Source: Vitis vinifera
Taxonomy: Eukaryota; Streptophyta; Magnoliopsida; Vitales; Vitaceae
Direction: 5' to 3'
NCBI RefSeq assembly: GCF_030704535.1
Contig: NC_081812.1
Coordinates: 16,155,001-16,219,000, forward strand
DNA length: 64,000 nt
Shown piece by piece: positions 23,153 through 34,564 of the stretch. A model generated the notes under the pieces. The model worked only from the letters and a program-made list of their open reading frames with translations. It searched no databases and was not told where the DNA came from. How positions within the stretch are numbered: the first letter of the stretch is position 1; every line of letters begins with the position of its first letter. The position numbers and the translations under genes were made by a program.

Positions 23153-25845
23153 CTAGATTTGATACAGGCAGCTGCCATCGTCACTTCTAGCAGTTGGGTC
23201 AAAGTTGTTTGCAGAAGGATCAGTGCAGCCTTCTGGCACTGGAAGATTGACTTGTTGGGCTGCCTTGCCTGCATAAAAACATGAATAAGAAGCTTTAATA
23301 AACTCAGAAAATGTACATGCCATCATAATATGGAGGCCAGATGGAAACCTCAATCAAGAACTTTAGGATCAAGGATGCTAACCATAGAAACTTCCACTCT
23401 TGATAGCATCTTCATTTGCATCTCCTAGAGCGGCCTCACTCAAGTACTTGTCAGCCAATTGGACTCTCTTCACATTCTCCTGTTCTTGGACAAGCATGTT
23501 TCCATACTCAAGCAGCTTGTCAAGAGTCATCTTTGGTTTCTCAAAAGTTGGGGGTCCCTCTTTTGAGTTCACAAGCTTTTTCCCAATACCTTCTACCCCA
23601 ACACTTGCAACCCACTTTCTCACTTCATCATCATAAACACGTGCCCTGAGAGCACCGAAGAAATCTGCACACAAATACAGATAATGTTGTCTGGTGTGTT
23701 GTTTCAAAATCAGAGCCCATTGATATAAGAGTGAACTGTGGATCTCCAAAATCAGGCTCTTCCATTTTAGCCTAGAAAACCATTACATTTTCTGAAGAGC
23801 CATACACAGCCATACTGGGTTCTCAGTTCTTGGAGTTTAATTGAGAGTCAGTTCAAGTCCTGGACTACAGGCTATAAGATTTTATATTATGAAATATTTT
23901 CAGGGATAGTTTTCTAAATTAGTTCCTTTAAGGTACTATGTACATTGAGAGACATTTTTTATATAACAATTTTGTTGTAGAACTACTATAGATGTTATCG
24001 AGGTGAAGCTTACCAATAGATTGCCCAGGGAAGGTGTCAACAAGCTTGACCATGTCCTCCTTGGGAATATTGTCACTGCGGAAGATACCCGTGCAGACAC
24101 CAATTCTGTCTTCCCTAGTGGGTGCCCAATAGAACTTTTCCATACGACCATCACGGATGAGAGGGGCATACAATGTTGAGAAGTCATTGCCAGTGACTAT
24201 GATGGGAACTCTAGGGTTCTCCTCCTTGTTGTACATACCAGGGAGCTGGACATTGGTCGGGTTATCAGCAATGTTCATCAGGGTGGCATTCACCATCTGA
24301 TTGTTGACAGTGTATTGGGTGGTTCCACCAAGCCTACCAGCTCCTGCATCAAGATCATTGATGAAGAGGCAGCACATTTTCCCCTTTCTAATGATATCTG
24401 CTGCCTCACGGTATCTTTGCCTGATCAATTTTGCAGGCTCTCCTGCATTTCCACTTTCCAATTCTCCAGCGCTCATCATAATGGGGCTGGAATTTCATTG
24501 CCAATAAGATCAAAGAGTCAGCATGAGCAAAACATGCAAGCCAAAACTTTAAATTTTCACTATGTCCTGATTAGGCATTTTCTCCCAGAATAATTTCAAA
24601 ATTTTGTGCAATTTCCCAGACCATATTACAATAATAATAATAAAAAAAAACCATGCACAAAATAGAAAAAAGAGAGTGAACTCACTTGATCCCCATTTTG
24701 GCAAACACTAGCTCGCACTGGAATGATTTTCCCTGACCTTTACCTCCCCAAATACCCAAGATGAGAGGAACCTGTACCAAAATTTAAGGGAATCTTTTAC
24801 GTCAATCAAATTAATTAATGAATAACTGATTTTCATAAATTTTGAGGCAATTCAGATGACAAACCTTGATATTTGGCAGGGTCATGAAGTTCTTGGTGAT
24901 GTGAACAACAAGCTTGTCCATGAAAGCAGGAGCAATGTAGAATCCATCCATGGTGTTGTCCAAGTTGTATCTAAAAGAAACAGTTCAATTATAGTCTATC
25001 ATCCAAGTCAAGTCCTCTTTAACTTATATGATCAAAGCAGAAACACCCATTTCAGCAATTTGCATGAGTTTAAACTACATTGATGCAATTGATTTTGAAT
25101 TACTTACTGGCGAAGACCAGTGCTAATGTAGTCATAGGAACTCATGACAGCATAGTGGGTTCCACTGTCCATGGGAGCTTGGAAGAGAGAGTCCACCATT
25201 CCCTTTCCTCGGGTAATGTCCTGTTGATCATCCGATTCGTCAAAGGCAAGGCCCTTCCATTTGTCCTTTGAGGTCTGCTTCTCTTCATCAACTTCCGCAA
25301 CAACCTTGAAGTTCCCAGATGAAGTCCTCGGGTGGGCAATCTTGGAGCTCACCTTCTTCAAGCTGTTGCCCAAGAACGCAGAGCTTGGAACCGAAGCTCC
25401 GGTGCCAGAGCCATTCAAGTTCAACTGCACCCAAGATGTTCCCTTCTTATTAGCCACTAAACCACATAATTCAAACGAAATAGCAGACTCCATCCGGTAT
25501 AAAGAGAACTCTACGATTCAACTCAAGACCATTCAATTCTCAGATGCCCATGAGAATTCATACCCAGATGATACTTCAGTTTCTCCAAAGAACAATGAAA
25601 TTCTATAATTCAATCGATGTAAATATAAACACCCAAATAATTCAATTCCACTGTTTGTCTATGAAATAGAACTATAAATTAACCATACTAAGCGAAAAGC
25701 TATAAAATTTAAACATTAAAAAAAACATGGATATGTTCGATGACAACAAAGAGAAGAAAAGGATGGATAAAAGGTGTAAAGGGCGGGAAAAACACAGTAC
25801 CGGTGCTCTGTTAACAGCTCCGAGAGTTGAGATGGTGGCTGCCAT
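23153..25845 (-). CDS. RCA: Rubisco activase, chloroplast precursor (alpha and possible beta forms)
   Basis: Seven exons on the minus strand: 25801-25845, 25108-25424, 24865-24970, 24686-24771, 24014-24486, 23383-23664 and 23153-23268. All junctions are GT-AG with continuous frame, giving 474 aa. An AAA+ ATPase of the stroma that removes inhibitory sugar phosphates from Rubisco. A transit peptide of about 58 residues ([15 protein letters not shown]...) ends near FKVVA. Walker A GGKGQGKS lies in exon 4 and Walker [11 protein letters not shown] in exon 5, followed by the arginine-rich [19 protein letters not shown]. Exon 7 encodes the alpha-form tail with the two redox cysteines (EGCTD and GSCLYQI, about residues 451 and 470) that thioredoxin-f controls in other plants. 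If the last intron is kept, the frame ends at once after FYG, giving a 437-aa beta-like form. No broken features. Confidence 0.97.
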
Positions 25846-25937
25846 CAGTGGCAGTGAATCCAAAGGAAGGAACCGAAGGAGGAGGATGATGTAATTGAAG
25901 TCAAGCTGAACTGGGATGGAGGGATGGGAGTAGAAAG

Positions 25938-26268
25938 CCTTTATAAGGGAAGTGAGCTTGGAGTGTAGGAGGGAGGGATCAGATCTTGTGGATTGGGTTG
26001 AGGAATTCGGAATTCCTAACGGCCACACAAGTTGGGGTTGCCTCTATCGCACGTGACAAGGCTTTGAGTGAGTTGGACGTGGGCTTTGGCCTCGGGGTCC
26101 CGGGGAAGTAGGTTGGTAACGTACAAAATGGAGGCTTCTCGTAACGCTTATGAGTTGCTTTTGACGTAGGGATTTAAGCTTCTCTCTTCTCCACTCAAAA
26201 TTAGGCTATTTGGTTACCACAAAATTGGCAAGAAAAAAGGAAAAACAGAGGAACCAAGGGGGCTTATC
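25938..26268 (-). promoter_or_regulatory. Rubisco activase light-type promoter
   Basis: On the minus strand, a TATA box (CCTTATAAAGG, 25938-25947) sits about 95 bases above the ATG. A G-box CACGTG is at 26050-26055 and an I-box GATAAG at 26263-26268. TATA plus G-box plus I-box is the usual set for light-regulated photosynthesis genes. Binding itself is inferred. Confidence 0.55.
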
Positions 26269-27764
26269 ATACTCTCATTGTCCATCCCCTCAATTATTTG
26301 GTGGAAAAATAACAGGCTAACTGATTGGCATCCGTGAAGCTAACCAACATGGACATGGTTCAAATATATAAATATTTACCACAATAATTCATAAAATTTT
26401 TGTGGAAAGGTTAGCCTCATGCTTCTACTGGGTATTATTTACTTTTATTTTTTACTGTTTAAAAAGTATAAAATAAAATTTCCATACCTTTTAAGACCAC
26501 AGCCATGATGGAATTCCTTGTCTCTTCCCTCATTTCTGAGGAGAAGATCTTCGCCACGGCCACCATTACTTTTTATGCACGAAGGGCCCCCGAGACCATG
26601 AGCTGGAGACTGTCCCCTAGATAGTGGGCACCATGGCTAACTCTGAATTTGGAAGAACACAGCAAAGTCTCGATCACCAAACAACCCCCAACTACGCATT
26701 GGCAAATTCAACATATACTAGACCATGAACTGGTGATATTTATTAGCCACGTGGTCACCTTCTAACCAATTATATTTACTCAGAGGCTTGGAGAAGACGA
26801 ATGTCGCATCATTACAACATATTCTTTGCAACCTTTTCTCTTGCTTCGGAATATGCCTTGTCAGGCGTCGTTTCCACACTGTTCTTCTCACTTCTATTGT
26901 GTCTCATCCCTATGACAAACCAGCAAAAGGGCTCCAATTCGCATTATCTTCGTAGGCCACAAATCGGCCCACATCAGGCTTGGGCCCACATCTGTCTTGG
27001 GCCCATAGCCAATTGGACTGGGCCTGAGTCCACTTGCATCGATCTGGGTGGTCAGCAACTTGGGCTCACAGTAGATCAGACCTAAACTAGTTCAACATAT
27101 ACTAGATGACGCCCAGAATTGCCACAGCCCCTTAACTTAGGCTGTTCAACCAAATCCAAAGTAAACTTTTCCATGGTTGAGAAAATTATTTTTTATATTT
27201 TAGGGTTATTTTAACTTGAATTTAATTTGGATTAGAAATCAAGTCTAACCCATAATCGATTTAATTTTTTTTAATAGAAATATATCAAATTATAATTATA
27301 TCATATCATTTTTTATTTTATTTTTTTATTAAATATGTAAATATACTTATATATACATTTTTTATATCTTCAAAATTTGTCTTATTTACTATTTAAAGTG
27401 GATTTTGAATTGTACAATCTGCTAATCCTATCAATTTGTATCATATCCAACTAATTCAAATTTAAAAAATGAGATTGAATTAGGGTTGATTGAATACCTC
27501 AAGCTAAAAATTGGATTTGATTAGATTGAACTTGAATTAATTATTTCTCAATTTGGATTACCTTAAGTTAAAAATCGGACTAAATTAGATTGAAATTGCA
27601 TTAAATATTTCTCAATTTTGATTGAGTTTATTAACTTAACCCCAAGGTTTCCAAACCCTCCTAATTACAGCCAACCTCAATTCATATTTCACATCATCGA
27701 ATCTACAAGAAAAATATTTGAGAGGAATTTATCCCTCTTCTTTAAAGTCAAACAGTCGTACAGT
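26269..27764. other. Intergenic region
   Basis: No supported gene. 27130-27620 is AT-rich and contains repeated AATTGGATTTGATTAG-like phrases, perhaps an old short tandem duplication. The right end is the likely 3' untranslated region of the LRR receptor kinase. Confidence 0.45.
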
Positions 27765-30700
27765 TTAACATTGCGAATTGCAGATTACGGTGGGAGCGGT
27801 GAAGAGGACAGCCCTAGTTTTCTCCATCATTGCGCTAACGTCTTTCATGTCTGGTCTATCTTCTGGCTTCTCAGAGGCACACGATAGACCAATCTGTATG
27901 ACTGAGTTCAAATATTCCACGCCCAAAATTTTACAATCTCCCTCCAATTCATTGTCCACAATCCCCATCACTTGATCCGGCACGGCTGCTTCCACCCACC
28001 TTCGAAGACTAAATTCTCCGCTGAACATCTCCTGGGTTGGTTTCTTTCCTGTAAACATCTCCAGCACAAGTATTCCAAAACAATACACATCGCCCTTTGT
28101 GGACACACCGCCCCCCAAACCGTACTCTACAGTCAAGTTACAATAAGTTACATGTCTTTATGTTAAGAACAGTAATAGAAAGCAAAACATGACGAGTTTA
28201 AGATAAGATAATGTGCAAGTATGAGTACTTACCTGGTGCAATATAGCCTATTGATCCTTTTAAGCCGAGAGTGCTACTGATTTGATGATCGGATGCAGCT
28301 CCATGAAGTATCCTTGCAAGTCCGAAGTCCCCCACATGAGCAGTCATGTCTTGATCCAGGAGGACATTACTTGGCTTGAGATCACAGTGCACCACTGGGG
28401 TTTCGCAGTTGTGATGGAGATACTCCATTGCAGATGCGACCTCGACGACAATGTCCATTCTCTGCTTTAGATTAAGCCTTTGTCTTCCATCTTCCCCCCC
28501 ATGGTGAAGCCACTTCTCCAAGCTTCCGTTCGGCATGAATTGCAACACCAGAGCCTTGAATGTTGGAGATGAGCAAGCACTCAGGATCTTTACTAGGTTC
28601 CGATGCCGAACATATCTAAGGGCTTCACACTCGGCTAGAAAGCTTCTGGAAGCTCCATGTTGGTCCATGTTAAAGACTTTCACAGCAGCCAAAGTCCCAT
28701 CTCTCATAACTCCCCTGTAGACACAGCCAAAACTCCCTTCCCCAATCAAGTTCTCACTACTGAAATTATTTGTTGCAGATTTCAGGACATAGTAGGAGTA
28801 CAATCTGGGAGGACCCTCAAAAGAAATTACATCTGTGACCGTTGGGTCATGTTTCTTCTTCCTCTTCATGATTAAAAACATAAAGAGGACAATCAGAATG
28901 CACATAGCTGCTGCGCCTGCAGTTAGCCCTACAATCAGCATCTTCCTGGTCCTGGAGCTACTAGAGCGGCTCCCGGTGGCAGGGCAATTGGGTAGTTCCA
29001 ACACCGGAAGGCCACCGCAGAGCCCTGGATTTCCAGAAAGGAAAACCGCAGATGTGTTGCTAAAGATGCCTCCTTTGGGTACCTCCCCTTGAAGCTTATT
29101 AGCAGAGAGATTCAATAGTTGGAGGTACTTAAGGGTACCAAGTGAAGGAATCAAGGCAGACAAATTATTAGTTGAAAGATCAATATATTCTATACCTCTT
29201 AGCTCCTCTAAAGAATCAGGAATTAGTCCTTGAAAGGAATTGCTGGACAGATCCAGGTATAACAGATTTGAACAGACCCCAACTGTTGTTGGAATTGCTC
29301 CTGAAAGCCTGTTGTTGGAGATGTCTATACCCTGTACCATCTTTAAGGTGCCAATTTCAGAAGGCAAAGACCCACTTAGAGAGTTCCATGAAAGATTTAG
29401 AACTGTTGCTAGATTCGGGAAGCTAAAGATTTCTTTGGGTATGTTGTCTCTGAGGCCATTGATTGACAGATCCAAAAGTTGGAGACGTTGACAACTTGAA
29501 AGGCTTGAAGGAATTCTCCCTGTAATATTGTTCCCACTCAAACCCAGCTCATACAATTGAGTCAGGTTTCCCAATGATTCAGGTATTGAACCTGACAAAT
29601 AGTTGGAGTCTAAAATCAAGCTTTGTAGGTTTTGAAGGTTTCCAATTGTAGAAGGAATGTGTCCGGTTAAGACATTTTCTTCCATGGATAACTGAATAAG
29701 ACTCCTCAGGTTCCCAACTCCTTCAGGTATGTTTCCCTCAAAATGGTTTTGTCCCATAACTAACAAAGCGAGCTGGTTTGAGAGGTTGCCAATTGAGGAA
29801 GGAAGGTGACCAGTCAGTTTATTGGTTGCAACTGAGAATACTCTCAGAGAAGTAGAATTGGACAGAGAAGTAATAAAATCCAACCCGTGTTCCCCTTCAC
29901 TGACTAACATATTGATTTCAAGATTCAAAATCTGAATGTTTGGAAGATTCCATAACAATGGAACCTTTCCTGTGAATAGGTTTGTTGAGAGATCAAGCTT
30001 TTCAAGGCTTGAAGCATTGGATAGAGATCCAGGGATGTGTCCTTGAAGCAGATTCCCTCCCACAAACAAGGTGTTTATATTAGGCAATGTCGTAAATAAA
30101 TTCGAAGGAAGATGGCCTGAAATCTGATTCTTTGCTAGACCCAAAATGAGCAAAGAAGAAATGTTGAAGAGTGATGGCGGAATCTCACCTGAAAGATTGT
30201 TGTTCCCTAAGTTCAGCTGTAGAAGAAGACTGAGATGGGCCAATTCAGTGGGAATTGTCCCCTGGAGGTTATTTGACAATAAGATGAGGTTGTTAAGAGA
30301 AGAACAGTTGCCAAGAGAGGAAGGGATGTTCCCTGAAAGATTATTCTTTGCAAAACTCAAATCTTGAAGCTCTAGTAGATTACCTAATTCTGATGGAATT
30401 GTTCCTTGGAGCTGGTTATCTGAAAGATCAATGACCTGAAGCCTAGAGCAAAGCCCAAGTGAAGAAGGAATATTTCTATGAATATTGTTGGAAGCCAAAA
30501 TTAGAGTAACTAGGCGAAAAAGCCTGCCAAAGTCTATGGGAATGGTACCATGAAAACTATTCTCTTGCAAGTCAAGACGACGTAGGAAGGAGAGATTGGC
30601 GATATAAGAAGTAATTGTTCCTGCAAGGGTAAGGTTTCTAAGAGTAAGACCAGTAACTCTGTTCTTCATGGGATTGCAGAGGACTCCATGCCAATTGCAA

Positions 30701-30882
30701 AAAGATGTGTTTGGCTTCCAAGTATCTAAAACCCCGTTTGGATCCTTGGTTACTTGGGCCTTGAAGGAAAGGAGGACATCTTGATCTGTTGAGTTGTTGA
30801 AATGGGGTATGCGTAGCGAAGCTTGAGAATGGTTAAGGGTGAAGAATAGAGCCAAAAGAAGGATGGAAATGGTTGCCTTCAT
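27765..30882 (-). CDS. LRR-XII receptor kinase (EFR/FLS2-like, At3g47570 type), non-RD
   Basis: Two exons, 28233-30882 and 27765-28126, joined within the kinase APE motif (IAP|EYG), giving 1003 aa, full length for the family. Signal peptide 1-21. An LRRNT domain with paired cysteines follows (FCNWHGVLC, 61-69). About 21-22 leucine-rich repeats of 24 residues span about 76-600, with many N-glycosylation sites. A cysteine pair lies at 622-633, a transmembrane helix at about 649-673, and the kinase from about 711. The kinase has GEGSFG, AAVK and DFG, but the catalytic loop is HCDLKPSN: the HRD arginine is cysteine, marking a non-RD kinase typical of innate-immune receptors. The intron position is the one conserved in this subfamily. 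Plasma membrane; the ligand cannot be told. A short leader follows a TATA box at 30937. Confidence 0.94.
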
Positions 30883-30936
30883 GGAGCTCTCTATACTTTG
30901 TTTTTGGTTTGTGGGTGTCTTGGGAGAGAAGTATGG

Positions 30937-30943
30937 TTTTATA
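30937..30943 (-). promoter_or_regulatory. TATA box of LRR receptor kinase gene
   Basis: Minus-strand TATAAAA, 55 bases above the ATG at 30882, predicting a very short 5' leader of about 25 bases. Confidence 0.45.
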
Positions 30944-31954
30944 AGTGCCGAAGATGGAGCTTCAAACTCTAAAAAGAGACCATAAAGTCAAATGTTTTGA
31001 AACTGGGCAAGGTTTTCATAACTAAGCTAAAGGTGTGGTTGTGTGAAACTTTTGCCAAACCATTCAGGCCATTCCTGCATGGCTTGGCATCTTCTGTCCT
31101 GAGTTTGGGACGGTTAAAGTGTGAAACAAATCTTAGGGAAAGGTCAGCTTCTAGAAAAACGAAGTCAGAGATGGCGTCTAACTTTTCGTGAAGATCTCGA
31201 AATGGAACTTCCCACCTAAAAATAACTTGGAGATTGTCTCTTACAAGTTGACTGTTGACTTCTTTAAGCCTTTGACTATTCATCCATCTTCTTCAAATAG
31301 TAGGATTTTACTCCTCTATTTGGTGTAACTACAGATAATTCAGTGGTTTGCATTTTGTTTCTAACCCCACTGCAGAGAGACCTCAAACACCCCTATTAAA
31401 ACTGGAGGGGTGATAGAAGCAATTAAGAAGATGAAAGATGGAAGGCATTTCAGAGAGAAGCAATTAAGAAAGAGAAAACAACAGTACTCACCTTACCTAC
31501 ATTTCGCTGCTTCAGATTCAGAGTTTGCATTTCTTGAGTCCATGTTCAATCAAAGGGAGTTTCTAATACAAAGATTGGTAATGACCAGAGATTAAATGAC
31601 AAGGCAGAGTTGTTTAATCATGAGTGTACAAATGCATCCAAATGAGCCTCTCAGAGGCCTTCCACAATATTTTGGTCATGATGACTTACTGAATGGCTTT
31701 ACATGGATAGTTAATTGGAATTCTATTCTTAGAAGATTTTGGATTAATCAAAATCTTTTTGATTTGAAGTATACTCCATCACAATTCAGATTCAGATGCT
31801 GTTGCTCACAAAACCATCTCAACTAGTTGAAATAGGATGTTCTTGTTTTATCGTATTTTACCCTGTGTTTGCTTTTCTGCTGTTCTTCAGTTACCACTCA
31901 ATGAAACCATCAGCAATATTGCTTAACAAGGGAATAAAGAAATGGACCACTCAT

Positions 31955-32090
31955 AAGAACAGTAAATACATGGATACCTTGAACTATGTGTCCAATCAAT
32001 CCTTTCATCCCGAGGGTGCTGCTGACAGGGCTTCTTTGGACGGTTGAGAAGTATCCCAGTATGTTCAATTGAAATCGTTTTAACAGATTT
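31955..32090 (-). pseudogene. Decayed kinase fragment of an LRR-XII receptor
   Basis: The minus strand reads SSTLGMKGLIGHIVQG, matching SSTLGLKGSIGYIAPG of the neighbouring LRR receptor kinase just before its intron. Upstream residues (LGYFSTVQRSPV) recall the activation-loop region of other family members. The splice donor is altered (GGTATCC instead of GGTAAGT), and no other domain is recognisable on either side. It is a relic of a second LRR-XII gene about 1.1 kb upstream of the intact one, not a copy of exactly the same gene. Confidence 0.55.
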
Positions 32091-32575
32091 TCTGATTACA
32101 AGTACTGAATCAAGTCCTCTTTTTCCCTTTTCGTCTGCTGCCATTGTTACGATTTTTGGGCCAAAATAGGCTTGTGCTGAGACTTAATATTGAAAATGGG
32201 CAAAGTAATATTCAAAATAGCCCCCTTAATCCATATCAACATAGAAACCAATTTTTTATACTATTTGTTTTTACTTTACCAACTTCCATCCCGGTGTTGT
32301 TCTCTTTTTCCATTTGTGTGTGATTTTTTCGTTCAAAACCTTAACCCCACCGGTGGGCCACTGAGAAAGACGTTGGAGTTACAAAGTATCAAGTTTGAGG
32401 TTAATCATAATTTTCTTTTTGACCTATTTTATGTAAAGTTTTTTACACTTTCCCATTTTTTTCCATCTCAGAATCTCAGTTTTCAGAAAAAAAAAAAAAA
32501 AAAAAAATTCCATTGTTGTGAATGATTGGTTAGGGAGTGTGGTTATGGTGAATTGATGATTGTTTGTATCAGGTT

Positions 32576-32651
32576 TTGGGGCAGTCGTTGGGGAGGATTA
32601 GGTCTGCGGTGCCGGCATTGAGGAGCTACTCGTCTACAGAAAAACAAGTGA
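32576..32651 (+). other. Possible orphan exon with a mitochondrial-presequence look
   Basis: After a good splice acceptor (TTTGTATCAG) the plus strand reads VLGQSLGRIRSAVPALRSYS then STEKQ, and meets a donor-like CAA|GTGAG. It is rich in Arg, Ser and Leu without acidic residues until its end, as in mitochondrial targeting peptides, and its GC content stands out from the AT-rich surroundings. No partner exons are found. It may be a leftover exon of a duplicated gene. Confidence 0.25.
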
Positions 32652-32699
32652 GAAGTGTGGGCTGTGTTGATTGTGTTACACTTGTTGCTCTGTTTGGTT

Positions 32700-34560
32700 G
32701 GTGAGAATTAGCTACAAGGAAAGTAAATTATTGTCATAAAAAACCGAGGCCTCCTATTGCAACTGTTGGGCTTAATTAAAATAAGTTTTTAATGTTTTGA
32801 AAAACAGAACAAAAAAAGGAAATGAACATGAAAAAGATGGTTGTTGTTTAAAAAAGTGGAGGTTCTGGGTTTGGTTTTTTTTTTTTTTTTTGTATTTAAG
32901 TCCATGTTTGCAATAACCTTTTGTTTCAATAAGTAGTTGGCCACCAAAAAATTATCCAATTTCTATTTCAATAATTTAAAATTTGTATTATATTTTAAAT
33001 ATTTTTTTAGGTATCTCAAAATTAATATTTGTGTGTACATGAGTCATGACTCTCAATCAAATTAATTTTATATAATATTTGAATAGTAATAGAATTTATG
33101 ATAATATTATTTATATATTAAATCCATCTCCATCATTTTTCAAAGATGAAAGAAAAAAATAAGGTTAATTATGTAAATTTGTAGTATGAAACAGTTACTT
33201 GAAACGGATTAGGTTCAAATTGGTTTGGACTTTGGGTAGAAAATGCATTACACATAGAGATTAGAATGCATTTTTAATTTAAATTTTGAAATAACAAAAA
33301 TATAATATTCTATAATATTTAAATAACAAAAGGATTTATGAGGATATTATCATATATATACGAAATTAACTTATAAGATTTTGTAGTTAAGGGGAAAAAA
33401 ATTAGGATTAATCAAAAAGAATTTTTTGAATTTATTATGGGGCATTAATTAATAATATTAATAGCTATAGATAACAGATTTAAAAAAAATGAAAGTTGTA
33501 AATAATGATAAACATATTTGAATGGAATGATTTTTAGTTCTTTTTTCTTTTTTTTTAGAATTTGAGTGGAATAGGGAATGTGTTTGCTAAGAATTTCGAT
33601 CGACTCAATAGATAATATGAGTCTCCAAGCCATGTTTCATAAATCTGACAATATTTTGTTTTGTAAAGTGGTTGTAACCTTAGTTGAACCGATGATATGT
33701 TGGATTGAATATGTTCTTAAAGATGTCTCCAACTTCTACTTGTTCTGAACGTGAGACAACATACTGTCATTAATATGATTGACTTTAGGATGTTTTATTT
33801 CTGTGTCAGTCTACCTATGCATTCACTTACACTCATTCCTTGTCTTTGAAGGAGGAAAGGCCTCAACATTCAAAATATTTTATTTTTTCCAAACTGAAGT
33901 GAAGTATTTGATAGAAGTTCTACTATTATGGAAGAATTGTTATGAATTGCTCATCTATTTGAGGTTATAATATAACATACTAGTTTTTTAAAAGTAACGA
34001 ATTGAGGTTTGGGAAACGTGTTCTGTTAACTGTAGAAATATTTTTATATATTTTTTGGTTATTTAAATATATTTTTTGGTTATCTAAATTTAATGTTTCT
34101 ATCATAAACTGGATGTATCTTGCATGAATATATATATATTTACTAACATGTTTGCTAGGAAAAAATGATTTTGGATATAAACAATTTCAAAGTAAAAAAT
34201 GAATAAATAATTTTTTTTCTTATCAAGAGATCTTGAATAATTTTGTCTCAATAGCTCTTAAATATAAAATACTCATCTAGAATTTTTTTGCCTTGATATC
34301 AAGAAAACTTCTCAAATATGAGTAAACACTTTTTTTATTTTATAAAAGAAGCCAGATTCTTAAAGTATAGACACTTTCTCTTTAAAAAGACTTTTGTATT
34401 TGGTTATATCCAAAAATTTAAATTTTATTTAATTATAATTTTTAAAGATATCAAAATTACCCATACTTTTAATAAAAATATTATTAAAATAAAATAGTAA
34501 AAGTATAAAATGAGTGGTCCAACTCTAAAAAATCTTATTCTAAAATAGATCATATACCTT
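32700..34560. other. AT-rich intergenic region
   Basis: Very AT-rich with no protein-like frame. Segments near 32990-33120 and 33290-33350 repeat each other in outline (TATAATATT, then GAATTTATGA or GGATTTATGAGGATATTAT), suggesting an old duplication. Confidence 0.5.
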
Positions 34561-34564
34561 AATT

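Noticed and set aside
26504-26623. 39-codon frame MMEFLVSSLISEEKIF...
   Set aside because: Short, isolated, no splice signals or known family.
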